NCBI GenBank assembly: GCA_006503535.1
Contig: QYRS01000003.1
Location: 2,294,001 to 2,358,000 of the forward strand
Direction: 5' to 3'
DNA: 64,000 bases
DNA from: Arthrinium phaeospermum
Lineage: Eukaryota; Ascomycota; Sordariomycetes; Amphisphaeriales; Apiosporaceae
A model generated the notes under the pieces. That model saw only the letters and a program-made list of their open reading frames with translations, had not been told where the DNA came from and ran no database searches. Position numbers and translations under genes: made by a program. This document shows positions 11,449-22,733 of this stretch, piece by piece (the first letter of the stretch is position 1; every line of letters starts with the position of its first letter).

Positions 11449-14400
11449 GATGACTACCTGCTCTTGAAACAACGTCTCTGCTTATACTATATAGATCGGT
11501 TTCTGAAAAAAAGGCAATAGACTGGACCCGATTTACTACTTGCATCGGACCTAACTGCCAGGAACCCAGGAGACAAGGTTACATTTTATAGTCTGAATCG
11601 CTCCAGGTGATCAAACGGGGAGAGACTACGAGACAATGCGCCAACTCACTCCGTTGTTGAACGTCAATGGAAGATAATAGACATTGTTTCGTCTTTGTCC
11701 TTGACTGCATGATCTTAGTTTGTTGCACCGGGGCTTTTGTTGTTGTGGCTTTAGGGTAAGGTCATGTTTGGAGCAATTGGGATCTACGTCGATCTGGGCT
11801 TCAAAACTTTTCAAAACACAAAGAACACTTTTTTCTCTGAATGCTTTGTGCATCAGGTGATATGGGCTCATTTCACAGGAGGTTCGACCGAGTCTGGGTG
11901 GGCGGGCCGATTGTCCTGGCAGTCTGGCCGCAATTGTTGCCACCTGTGCCCACAGGCAGTGAGACCGAATCGTGGATAACGCGCATTTCCCCTCATGCGC
12001 TCGGCAGGTTCGCAACGATGTGCGGGAAAGGCGCATTGTGGCGAGAAGCTCTCGTGAGAATGGTGGTAATCCAACATCCCTTTCTCGACTAGACGAGCCA
12101 ACTGTCCCCCGGCAGAGCTAATACAATCCTACCTACCCCTACCTGCAATCGCCTGGCATGCTATGAATAGTAGTCCTTCGCTCGCGGGGAAGATCCGGGG
12201 AAACGGGGTGCACTTGACGATGCTGGAGCGGATTGCGTACTAAATCTGAAACCGATCCGATTGGGCCGACTTGTGGGAAATGTCACGCGAGCCTTGTTTT
12301 TCGTTGTCATATCTTGGCAAATTCTTTTACTATCACACATGATGGGGGATGAATGGATAGCGGTGTAAGGGCTGTCTGTGGGCGAGGCGGTCAATTCCGG
12401 TTCATCTTCGATGTGACGGGGCTGCATAATGCTCGAATCATGCTACTGCAGGCGAGTACCATTCGAGCGCCCATCGCGGGAAAAGTGCCCATGGTCTATG
12501 GCTTGGAGGATATGGTTTGACGAGGCCTGGGGATTTCGAAGGATGTGGAAAGAGCAATATGTTCGGTTGTCGAGATCGGCTACTCGTCCAAGTCCCCCTC
12601 CCTCGCGGACCCGGGCAAAGGAGGTGGGGGTGAAGAATCAGGAGGGTGGAAAGATGGCAGGCGTTGTCGTGTGGTGCGTGGCGCCCTGGCTTGACTGACC
12701 ACTTGAGTCTTGACATTACTTAGAGGAGAAAGGAAACCTACCTAACATAATCCTTGCTGACCATGTGGCTGGAACGTTGAACCTTGAGTTGAGGAGGGAG
12801 ACGACTTTGGAGAGAGCGCAATGCGGACTGGCGGACGCAAGATGCACTCGGCCCTCTCGAAAAAGAGGAGAACCAGGAGAGCAGGTACAACCGACGGGTT
12901 CCTTGAGCCGCCGCTGCCCATCATATCTGCCAAATCGCCCATTTTACCAATATTTTCCTAACTCCTAGCCGCATCTCCATTCCTGCCCAATTGACAGGCT
13001 AGTGGAGATTGCATTTGGCCGGTGCGTCTTTTGCTGCGTCGATTGGGAATGCCTCTTCTCTCGGAGTCCCCTTTTGGCTCGTATTGGCCTGACTCGCGCC
13101 ACTGCAAAATTCAGGTACCCGGAGTCCCGGGAGATGCACACCGGCACAGAGCGCAGGCGCAGACGCATGCGCGAGCGAAGAAGGGAGCGCTTATTTTCTT
13201 TTCCCCCTTCTTTTTCCCTTCTCTTCACTGTGTCTCTCGTTCGGACGACAAGGCGCGGCACGGCATCATGTCTGGGTAGCAGCATGGCACAGATCATGAT
13301 CGATGTTTGCCCATTCCATTCCTAAATCGGCGCCGTCGTGTCTAGTCCTGACGGAAAAGCGTCTAGACCCCGTCGAACCAGAAAAAGATCACCAACGTGC
13401 AGCGCTGCCAAGTAAGCACCTGCAACGATCATGTGGGATCGTGGGATGTGGCTCGTGGGGTTGTCCAGAGCCCCATCCGCGCTATTAGCAATAATGGACG
13501 GGCCAGGAGGGCTGAGAGGCAGGCAACCTTCGGGAGAAACAGGGTGAAGACGATGCACCACGAGAAGCAGTATCCAAATTGGCGCATACCTAATGTGCTA
13601 TGTAGGCGCATACCGGACGTCTATTCAGATCCCATAGCCGAACCGAGTTGTAGGTATGTAGGTACGGCCTGTGTTAAGTTAGAGATTTCGATAACGGTCC
13701 CCAGCCGATGTCTGGCATAGTTTCACACTGTCTTTTTTTGCATCGACTCGCTCAATGCGTCTCATGTCAGAATTTAGTCGTGACTCGGATAGGGCCCAGC
13801 GTCCCGAGAGGTAGTAAGTAGTAGTAGGGACGTGAAATGTACCGAATGATGTCAGAGTCGGCTGGCTTCAGTGCTGCGATCTCGCTTTCACGTAGGAGGA
13901 ATGCAGTTAGGTATGTACCCTACGTAGAGAGTCGGGGACAAAATGTGACAGCCGTCTGGGGTAAGACATGCCTGTCCAAGACAGCAAGGACATCCATCTT
14001 GGACTCTGCTCGGTTCAGTCTCTACCAATCAAGCTTATCTCTTGGGGCTATTACTGAAGAACGAACAACATTACGGCCAATCCAGAGAGACCCCAGCCGT
14101 TGCTGGGCTGGTTTCTGGGCTGGTTACACCCACTCGGTATCCTAGGAAGGTAACGAGAGATGCACCCGTTGGAGGTTTTTGCGCCAACTAACGCATGTAG
14201 CGACGAACTAACTGCCTCTGCTGCTAAACTAGGAGCCTATTATTGGCCACCCACGGTGCAGCGAGCGTGCAGTGCGTGCATGCAGCATATATACTTTCCA
14301 CTGGGCTATTGGCTGCTTACTTGACTTTACGGCTCTGGCGTGCGCCAGTCAAAAGGTCGGATCATTTTCTGTTGAGACAAGCCAACGAATTGTCATTCCA

Positions 14401-15132
14401 AGACAAGCTTCAGATGAAGAAGCAAAAAACAGTTCACGACGTTGCGAGGGGCGGTTTGCTTTGCACTCGCATAAACTAGCTACTCAACTCGTCATTTCTG
14501 TAAATCTCGTTCCAGCGAGCAGAAACCAAGGCAAAGGCCGCGGGGAGGGACTAAAATAACAAAGAAAGAAATACAATCAAATACCCTGGAAAGCAGCACC
14601 TAGAGCAGCTGGGGCCGCGCAGCCCCCCCAGGAGCAAAGCAAAGTACATAGCATCTTCCATTTTGCATCTTGCAGGGGCCCCAGTAATTAACAAGTCAGC
14701 CCAATGCGACAACGCCCCTGGCTTGCCTTGGACGAAGCCCATTGGATCCATAGCAGCCGCGGCTGGGTCCCAGCATCGTGAACAACCCCACTACCCGAAG
14801 CAAGACCGCCAGCTACAGCAGGTAAGTAGCGGTGCGTCGTTTCGATTTCCCAGCCAAGCACTCGCGTCACGGGGCTAGTACGGGGGTGGGAGAGGAGTTG
14901 CTGATTCTGGGCCATGACAGAAGCTCTGGAATCTCTCCCGGCTCCCTAATCCTTCTTTTTGTCTTCACGATATCCTATAGAACGCTGCGTTTAGACGGGA
15001 AAAAAGTTGCCTGCTTTGCTTGCTTGCCTGAAAAACAGTCGTTGGTTCTTTGCTTCATGTTGCACCCTTATCGCCGACTTCAGTCTTTGTTATCTTCCCG
15101 CTTTCGCTTATCCGTGGCACAAGCACTACATC
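11449..15132. other. Gene-poor stretch upstream of the triple-PRRRF gene
   Basis: No convincing coding region is visible on either strand. Open frames here lie opposite one another, which points to base composition and not to genes. The last few hundred bases before 15133 presumably hold the promoter and leader of the next gene. They include a pyrimidine-rich run near 14948-14970. Confidence 0.6.
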
Positions 15133-17412
15133 ATGGCTGCCGGCGATGACGAAACCATGCCCGATGCGCCTGCACCCAAACCCCGCCGTCGCTTCGCACC
15201 CCAACTGGTCGAGGAGTCGGTAAAGACATCGTCGTCTCCGAGCACGGACAAGACGCAGGATCATTCTTTGTCCCAGGCGCCGCAGCCAGACAAACCAGCG
15301 CCCAGAACAACCAAAGATGCCTCCGTTCAGGTGGACGACATCCCCATGGCCGACGCCCCTCCGGCACAACCCCGGCGGCGCTTCGCTCCCGTGCCTATCG
15401 AGACGACGTTTGATTCGTATCGTGTGAACAAGAGCCAGAACCCGCATGGTCCGACGGCAGAATTGACCCCGGACCCGTCGCCTACGTCGTCATATGCGCC
15501 GCATGTGGAGTTCGTGGAAACGATAGAGCCCAACTTGGAGGAGAGGAAGCCCAGAAGGAGGTTTACCCCTCAATTGATTGAGACCTCTAGAAGGGAAAGG
15601 CGTGCTGGCCAACAAGGTCCCGCCACTAAACACACCGACAAGACCGACATTACACCCGGTACAAACCACATTTACGCCCCGAAACCGAAGAAGAACAGAC
15701 CTCCCCCCAAAGCCCCGAATGATGTCGCAGCTCCGACAGAAGAGGAGAAGGAGGAAGAAGAAGAGGAGGAGGGCGGCGCCCCCGCCCGGTATCTGACCCC
15801 TAGAAGGCAAGGCTCAATGAAGCCCCATCCCAACACCAGGCGGAGCACTCCCAAGACCTCTTTTCATATGGAATTGGACACCATTGAGTCATCAGAGTCG
15901 GACGACTCGTCTGAAGGGAACAATGACGATACTCGAGATGTTGATGATTTGAACCTCGGCGAGCCCGCCCAGAACGTCAAGGTTGACCAGTGGGAGGAGA
16001 AGAGTACCAACGAGAAGAATCGTAGGGAGTCATTGGACGAGGACGTCTCGGGTTATCTGCTAGCTGTTGCTGCGAGTGAAGCGCACAGGCAGCGCGAACT
16101 CGAATCAGCCTTATCCGCATTCCCCAACGGTGTCCCATCACTAGGTGTAGAGCACTTCTACGTGAGAGACAACTCGGAGGAATTTCCGTTCGATGATTCG
16201 GACGACGAGCCATTGAGACATGGCACTTCGAAGCTCATTCGACGGAAATCTACCGACCTGCCATGGGCTGTCAGGGAGATGAGACAATATGCTGAAAAGC
16301 ATCCGCATTTCCGATTCGGGAGTGATATGAGCGTCGATACGCTCTCGGACGACATGGACCCTCCACCTGAAGACCCTCTTTGGACGACGGGAGGCCCAAC
16401 ACCAGAATCACTCGACCAACACCCCGCAGAATCGGATAGCCCATCGACCTCTCATGTAGTCGGCAAACCGCTACCTCCCACTACGGGAGCTCCTTCTGGA
16501 CAACCCCAGGTACCCGGGTTCCGCAAGGGGCCATTCGGCAACCCTTTTGCTACTTTCGGCGACGACAATGACAACGACAGCCACTTCCGGGAAATGCGGA
16601 ATGCCGCCGCACCGCCAATGCTAGGGTCTGATCTCAAATTCCGCATGTGCCCGAGTCCCAAGGCCACGCGGCTGGAGCCTGACCACCCTTGGCCGACGCA
16701 TGGGGAAAGCCGTCCCGAGGAAAAGATCCGCGATACCTCTGGGGAGACCGGACTTTGGCGTGGCTATTGTGTGGCCCAGGTCAACGAAGTAACCAGCGCC
16801 CTTCAGCAAGGTCCAGATCTTCTCGCTACTCCCAGTGAACCGGCGACGCTACACGACCCATTCGCGGCCGCCTTCAGTTCCTCGATGTCACTGGGTGGAC
16901 ATTCGCCCACTAAGAGGACGTCAAACCACGGTGGTCTGCACATGGTCGCGGGGCTCGATGAGCGCGCTCAAAAGGAGATGGCACGCAAGGAGCGGGAAGA
17001 CCGGATCGCAGCCGAGTTTGACGACGCGTTCGTCACGCAGGTGTACAACTACATCAGCCTGGGGTACCCCGCCACGGCGCGGGCGTACGACGAGGAGCTC
17101 GGCAAGATCACCGGCCTCGCGGTCAGCGACCTGCGGCGCAACGACGACAAGAAGATCGAGAAGGGCTTCATGCTCGAGATGCAGCTCAACGTCAAGAGCG
17201 GCTTCGGGTCCCAGTCCAGCAGCGACACCAGCGGGGACGAGGACATGGTCACGCCCGAAGAGGACGAGCGGAGGTGCGCCGATATGCCGCCCCGCTGGAC
17301 CGCCCTCCGGCTGTACATTCGGGAGTGGGCGCGGCAGCACCCGGATCTGGATAATAATGGTGCCTCTCTCGCCTGGGGAGTGCGGGCCCGCCGGGGAAGC
17401 TGGGCCGTATAG
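15133..17412 (+). CDS. Conserved fungal protein with three PRRRF(A/T)P motifs
   Basis: Intronless 759-residue protein. The start is the ATG at 15133 (MAAGDDETMPDAP). The frame continues 42 codons upstream, but that part is cysteine- and aromatic-rich and unlike the rest, so I read it as leader. The motif PRRRFAPQLVEE near residue 16 recurs as PRRRFAPVPIET near 80 and PRRRFTPQLIETSRRER near 140. Each copy is preceded by a short acidic or proline segment. The middle is disordered and acidic, including a run of glutamates near residue 205. The C-terminal part, about 610-740, looks folded: a charged helix (EKEMARKEREDRIAAEFDDAF) leads into VTQVYNYISLGYPATARAYD. I think this is the conserved domain, but I do not know its function. 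It converges with the dioxygenase gene downstream. Confidence 0.8.
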   Translation: MAAGDDETMPDAPAPKPRRRFAPQLVEESVKTSSSPSTDKTQDHSLSQAPQPDKPAPRTTKDASVQVDDIPMADAPPAQPRRRFAPVPIETTFDSYRVNKSQNPHGPTAELTPDPSPTSSYAPHVEFVETIEPNLEERKPRRRFTPQLIETSRRERRAGQQGPATKHTDKTDITPGTNHIYAPKPKKNRPPPKAPNDVAAPTEEEKEEEEEEEGGAPARYLTPRRQGSMKPHPNTRRSTPKTSFHMELDTIESSESDDSSEGNNDDTRDVDDLNLGEPAQNVKVDQWEEKSTNEKNRRESLDEDVSGYLLAVAASEAHRQRELESALSAFPNGVPSLGVEHFYVRDNSEEFPFDDSDDEPLRHGTSKLIRRKSTDLPWAVREMRQYAEKHPHFRFGSDMSVDTLSDDMDPPPEDPLWTTGGPTPESLDQHPAESDSPSTSHVVGKPLPPTTGAPSGQPQVPGFRKGPFGNPFATFGDDNDNDSHFREMRNAAAPPMLGSDLKFRMCPSPKATRLEPDHPWPTHGESRPEEKIRDTSGETGLWRGYCVAQVNEVTSALQQGPDLLATPSEPATLHDPFAAAFSSSMSLGGHSPTKRTSNHGGLHMVAGLDERAQKEMARKEREDRIAAEFDDAFVTQVYNYISLGYPATARAYDEELGKITGLAVSDLRRNDDKKIEKGFMLEMQLNVKSGFGSQSSSDTSGDEDMVTPEEDERRCADMPPRWTALRLYIREWARQHPDLDNNGASLAWGVRARRGSWAV

Positions 17413-18233
17413 ATCGATCAGGGGTTTTCCTAAGCGAGTCGAGATGAGAATTTAGATGGTGGTGCATCATCCTCATAGAAGGTTGGCATGACCTGACGCC
17501 CTCTTTCCCAACGAGACAGGGAAGGAGGGCTCTGGCTTACAGGCTATAAAGGAGGAGGCGGTCGAGCGGGCGAGGACATCATATATGTTAGCGACCTTAT
17601 ACTGTTTTCCTTTGGGTTCGCGTTATTCGGTGGCGGTAGTGGTGGTAGAGAGGCAAATCGTGAGGACCTTTCAGCTGAGATGGCGGCCTGGTTCTGTTTT
17701 TCGGAAAAGCAAGTCTTTGCACGGCGTTACTAGTGTTCTAGTTTGGTGGTACGTTGTCGTTGTTATCTGCCAGGCCAATATTGGGCTGTGAGTTGAGCAG
17801 ATCGTGTATGGCACATGGGACAAAGTGGGTTTACTTACCTCCCCTTATTTTGTATAGAGGGGGTCTAAAACACACTTGAAATTTAATTGGGCGTTCTGGG
17901 TTCGGTCCATCCTCGAGTCGGGTCGGGCTTGATGGGGGGACTGACTACGACTGTTGGTTTATATATGTAACACTTCGACTGTTACCTGGCATCATCACAT
18001 CATACACTGCGTTATGCAGATCTAGCTTAATATCGATTTTGAGCGTGTTCAACAACTACTCGGACTTGTACGGCGCCATGTTAATTGTGACTGTAGGTAC
18101 TATTCCTGCTGTGTATAGTAGCCGTTTAGCCCCTTGATTTCATCGTGTGCTTCTTCGGCAGCATCATCCATATTGGTCGATCTCTGCATACATGCTCCTA
18201 GTAACTCTACCCAGCGCCTTCGCCTGTCTTTCC
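17413..18233. other. Convergent intergenic region
   Basis: This is the space between the 3' ends of the triple-PRRRF gene (+) and the dioxygenase gene (-). It should hold both 3' UTRs and poly(A) sites. I see no coding frame or structured RNA in it. Confidence 0.6.
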
Positions 18234-19196
18234 TCACTTGTAGTATTTGCGGGGCCATATGTTCATGGCCGTCTTCAGCCCGTCATCGACCGGGAGCCCC
18301 GCGTGCAACGTGCGCCGGTCCCCGGTCCCGTTCGCGTGCAGGTTGACCCAGAAAAGGGCGTTCCCCGCCACCGGTCGGAACGCCACGCCTCCGTCTTCAT
18401 GGATCCTCCATACGGGCGGCGTTGTTGCCCTCCTGTCCTCCTCCTTCCTATGATTCACGTCGCTACCGCGATGCGCCGCCAAGAGACTAGGTGGCTCGAC
18501 GTGCGGGAACCACGTCTCCCCGCCCTCGCAGCCGTCCTCGAGAATCGCAAAGAAACTCGCGACCCGGTTCCAGCCGCTGCCGCGCCACTCGTCCACCTCG
18601 CCCCGCGCGGGCGGCTGCGGCGTCTCGTACCAGTCGTGGTGCACGTTGAAGCGCTGGCCGGGCGCGTAGCGCACGAGCTGGGGCGGGCCGATGTCGTCGC
18701 GGGCCTCGTCGAAGAGGGCGGCGCCCAGGAACGCCTGCGCGCGGGCCAGGACGCAGCGGACGGCGGGGTCGTCGCGCGACAGGCCGGCCGACTGCGAGGT
18801 CCGGTCCGGGGTGCCGAGGCGCCGGCCGTGCTTGATGACGTAGCTGGGCGCGAAGTCGGGCGCGCCGGACGCGAGCAGGGCGGCGATCTCGGTGGGGGCG
18901 AGGAAGGAGGGGAGGTAGAGGAGGAGCGGGTCGAGGGAGATGAGGGTCGTGGTGTAGGCGTGGTCGGGGTCGCAGACGAAAGGGGCCGCAGCCGTATTCG
19001 CCTCTTCTGAGCCACTAGTCTCGGTGCTGCTGCTGCTGCTGCTGAACGGGTTCGCGGCCAATGCCAGCGAATACCACGACAATATCGGCTTGGTATAAGT
19101 CGCAAGATAATCAAAAGTCCATGGCGCCGAGAGGGCCAAGATTGCCAATGCGGCCGCCCAGACGGGAAACCGCGGACGATGAATTGACCCGGGCAT
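18234..19196 (-). CDS. Prolyl 4-hydroxylase-like 2-oxoglutarate/Fe(II) dioxygenase, membrane anchored
   Basis: A 320-residue protein starting at the ATG MPGSIHRPRF; the frame extends further only to a TTG. A hydrophobic segment near residues 11-30 should act as a signal anchor, so the enzyme probably faces the ER or secretory lumen. A serine run follows, near residues 50-60. The catalytic domain (about 75-320) shows the P4H signature. The iron ligands are the His and Asp of HHDWYE (about 185-187) and the distal His of RTLHAGLPV (about 298). The Lys of GLKTAMNIW (about 308) should bind 2-oxoglutarate. Enzymes of this family hydroxylate proline or related residues; the substrate here is unknown. 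The domain is complete and no key residue is missing. No intron is needed. Confidence 0.88.
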   Translation of the reverse strand: MPGSIHRPRFPVWAAALAILALSAPWTFDYLATYTKPILSWYSLALAANPFSSSSSSTETSGSEEANTAAAPFVCDPDHAYTTTLISLDPLLLYLPSFLAPTEIAALLASGAPDFAPSYVIKHGRRLGTPDRTSQSAGLSRDDPAVRCVLARAQAFLGAALFDEARDDIGPPQLVRYAPGQRFNVHHDWYETPQPPARGEVDEWRGSGWNRVASFFAILEDGCEGGETWFPHVEPPSLLAAHRGSDVNHRKEEDRRATTPPVWRIHEDGGVAFRPVAGNALFWVNLHANGTGDRRTLHAGLPVDDGLKTAMNIWPRKYYK

Positions 19197-19660
19197 AGTC
19201 TTTTTGACTCGAGTCCACGGATCCGGATTTCGAATGACCAAATATTCTTCGGGCGCTGTCGACGTCGAAGAAGGTCCGGCTTTGCCCCTGAAAAGCTATG
19301 CCGGCTATGAATAGCAGAACTGACGCTGAAGTGATTGTCAGAGCAGAGTATCCATAACGAACCTGAGTTGTCTTTCACTTGCTAGGGATCTCTCAATACT
19401 GGCTACCCCCCATCGCGTGGTAGCATTCGGGCGTGCCCGTGGATTCGGAGTAAAATCTACCGGTTGCCTTTATTGGTAAAGGAGGTTGCCATATCTAGAA
19501 ATGCTGGAGAACAAACCAATACCCCATCAAATCATCCACCTGTGTTACCCACGATGCGCCCATCCACGTACGGCCACCATTTCACCAAACCATGCCGGAA
19601 AATGATGAACGCTTCGAACATAGGGAAAATATAAAATCTCGGCTCGAATTTCCCTGGTAT
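19197..19660. other. Promoter of dioxygenase gene and 3' end of ARMH3-like gene
   Basis: A 464-base spacer between two genes that both read leftward. It should contain the promoter of the dioxygenase and the terminator of the ARMH3-like gene. No further feature is visible. Confidence 0.55.
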
Positions 19661-21878
19661 CTAAGACTCCATCATAATCTTTACATCACCCACCGTCGCT
19701 CTCGCCATCTTCTTCAGCAGCGTCCTCTCGTCTGCTTCTCTGTACCTCTCCCAACCGTCCAAGCCTTCTTTGGCTTGTATGCTCAAGGTCTCGTAGCCCT
19801 GCTTAATGACTTCGGTAACCTGAATGCTGGTAAGGTTTTTCTTGGAACCCCCTGCGTCTAGCAACGACTTGTAGTGTGTAGTCACACTGATCAGAGTATC
19901 AATGGAATTCGAGGGCCGGTTCGCAAGATTGTAGGTGTCCCGGAACTTGGTCAAGAGATCAGCGCTCTCCACCGTCTTGTAGAAGAGATCGTCGTAAGCA
20001 GCAGGGGTCGGCAGGAAGGCCTCGCCTGCTGACAAGGACAATGCCAAAAGGTTCACGACCAAATCGAGGAGTGTCTCGATGTGAGGAAGATCCTTCAAAT
20101 CCGGTGCGTAGGTCGTCAGGAAGCGTATAAGCGCTAGTAAAGAGCGGAACAGTTCCGACCAATGATACTGCAAGCGCGTCCGCGACCGTGAGAGGTAGGA
20201 AATGAGACGGAGCATGATGCCTGTGCACAGATTATACAGGCTGACATCCAGTCGGCGCCGCAGGTTGTGATTGATACCATCAATCATGGTATCAAGTAAA
20301 CTGGTGGCAAGAATGCGGTCTGCCTTGACCAATGGCAGATACGGTTGCCTCTGCCTACACAGACGGACTGCCACCTTACTTTCCTCACTACAAAGTCGCT
20401 TGCACAATACCTGGTCTTCGATAATCAAGCGCAAGACCATTAGACTCAGATGCGCATAGTTTGTGGCGCGGTTCGAGAGGAACGCATGCTGAAGAAGGTA
20501 CGATGTGAGTGACAGGAAACTCGAGAAAGGCTGTTCGTCACCCTTTTCCGCTGGTAACGTGACCAAATTGAAGCAGAATAGCTTGTTGGCGTGACTGAAG
20601 TCGTAGGTGCCCAAAAGTAGTGCCGCGTCTTCACCAGGACTTGAGAGGAAAGCAATTAGCCACGGGTTGGGTCTTCATGGAGAGGATAGAACACTTACAG
20701 CTTGGCGAACATTTGTTTGGCAACCTCGGGATCGTAAGTAGGCTTCTTCGGCGCGGCTTTGGCGCCCGGCGCGATAGAGCTCAAGCCAAACATTGTGAGA
20801 GCGCTCGTGATTGACCAGCCTTCCGGTAGGTCCTCGAGAATCTCGACATATTGTCCCCGCAGATTCTTAGATGTTTGGCCGATGCATCTAATAACCTTTT
20901 GGATAGCTGCCTCATTGACGAAGTCGTTCAGCCGCAGCTGGTAGGGGTTCTGGAACTCAAACTTGTTGTAGTTGGCCAGGAGACCCAGTAGCATGAAAGG
21001 CTTCAGGACACGGGTGGGTGAGTCCGAGTCTTGAATAAACTTCATTATGGCAGGGAACAGGTCCCTGTGGATAAAGTATGTCAAAAGGCTTGTTTGGTAT
21101 GCCCCTGACGTGATGGCCAGTACTACCTCGACGGCCCCTTGGCGCACCTCGACTAGCATGCAGCAAGTTCTTATCAGCATTTAGGATCGCGATAGCATAC
21201 CCAGGGGTAAACTTACGCGTATTTCCATTGCGTATTATACTATCCAGAGCTCCAACAAGTTCCATAAACGCGGTGTCGACATGATCCAAGCCCGCCAAGA
21301 TGGAGATAATGTCCGAGGATGGGTTCGTATACTTCTTTGGCAAGACGGCCGAAAAGAAGGTCGTCAATGTCTTTGCGCATACAGTCAGTACAGTCGCATT
21401 TTCTCGAGCGCAAAGTTGCTAGAGACGAACCTCGAGCGCATGTGAAGTGGCGGGCCCGCCCTGCTTGAGACAGGCGACCGATCGCGCAAAGAGTCGCCTC
21501 GTCTGTCCTTGTAGGCTGATGAGGTCGTCGGGGCTCAATTGTCCCAGTATGCGTTGCAAGGAGGCGCGATCGGGTTTCAGGAGGAAGAACTCGCGCCAGA
21601 AGCCTTCGGTCTTCTCGCCATCGCCATCTAATTCGTCCTCTTCCTGGGGGTTCGGCGGATCGTCAGCGATTTGGACGCTTCTCGTTCAGTCACGGTATGC
21701 GCGCAGGGCCTGGAAACGTACCTTGTCGAAAACTCAGAAGTCAGCTTTAGCAGTTCTTTGGATTTATGAGTAGGGGCGTCCGGAACTTCCTAACCTTAAA
21801 AAGAGCCTCGTAGAGCTGGACAATCTTGGGTTGGAACACATCAGGTCGGGCCTGCTGTGTCAGGGGAGATGCCTCCAT
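19661..21878 (-). CDS. ARMH3 (C10orf76)-like armadillo-helical protein, DUF1741
   Basis: Five exons on the minus strand, given 5' to 3': 21878-21795, 21643-21431, 21370-21217, 21152-20699, 20639-19661. They keep frame throughout and give 627 residues. Introns 2-4 are 59-64 bases long; intron 1 is 151 bases with the less common donor GTTAGG. The N-terminus RPDVFQPKIVQLYEALFK, the motif LLANYNKFEFQNPY and the C-terminal DUF1741 block (LISYLSRSRTRLQYHWSELF) identify the family. It is all-helical and has no catalytic motif. In animals ARMH3 works at the Golgi with GBF1 and PI4KB; a similar membrane-trafficking role in fungi is inference. It is head to head with the Isa1 gene across 855 bases. Confidence 0.9.
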
Positions 21879-22733
21879 ATCGTAGTCTTGTTGTGGCGGG
21901 TCGACACATGGATGGACTCGAGAGAGGCCGGTCTTGGACAGGAAGTAGGGAATGCAAGCGACACAAGATTAAACCAAGCCTTTCCCCCAGTCAATCCAAT
22001 TTGCGCGCAAGGGAAAGAAGGTTGTTCGTCTCTGCAACTTTGTTTTTGTTCCAGAATCCCTGAGCGCCAACCTGTCCTCAGCGCAACAGATGATTAGCTG
22101 ACACCGGATCGACATGCAATTATTATTTTTAGCTGTCCCAATTGCGTCGCATCCGTACCCCGTACAGGCGCAGGCGCAGGGTCATGAGCGAGCTGTCCTC
22201 ACCGCGGGGCAGGGAACGTTAATCCCGCTGGGTATTAATGGGCCTCGTCTGTGATTGGGCCGGCCTGGGTCTGGATGGAGTGTCCTCAGCTGCTCTCCGG
22301 ACTATCTGCGGCCCGACCTGTCTTATCGATACGCAACATGACTTTACCCGATGACATTGACGAGCATCCCATTGGCCCGGTTGGGATCGGAGTTATCGGG
22401 TCGTGGTTCGATATCTATGTCATCGGCAACTTTAGGAACCCTCGAGTTTGTTAGCAAGCAAACACAAAGAGACAGCGGCTCCCGGCGTCAACCAACAAAC
22501 AAGCCGTAATCGAACCATTGCAGCACCTCTGCCCCAACACCTGGATTCCCAACAGAGCGCGGTTCTCTCTTGTGTATTTCTTATTGCCATCCCTAATAAC
22601 CCGTCTCCTCGTTACCTCCTTTGACAATCGCACCGCACCTCGAGAAAGTAATAGCGCCCGCCCTTCAACGGCAAAAGTGGCAAAACCCCAACATCGCCCC
22701 CAGTAATAGCGTATCCAAGCAACACCATTCACG
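21879..22733. promoter_or_regulatory. Divergent promoter of ARMH3-like and ISA1 genes
   Basis: The 855 bases between two start codons on opposite strands must drive both genes. The DNA holds GC-rich blocks and, from about 22540 to 22650, pyrimidine-rich sequence that fits the transcription start region of the Isa1 gene. I could not recognise specific factor sites with confidence. Confidence 0.55.

Noticed and set aside
15007..15132. Upstream extension of the triple-PRRRF protein by 42 codons
   Set aside because: The sequence is Cys/Phe/Tyr-rich and unlike the rest of the protein; the ATG at 15133 starts the homogeneous acidic/proline part.
18147..19010. 287-codon plus-strand frame opposite the dioxygenase gene
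   Set aside because: It is the antisense shadow of a GC-rich gene; its translation is arginine/valine/glycine-rich without family likeness, while the other strand has full catalytic motifs.
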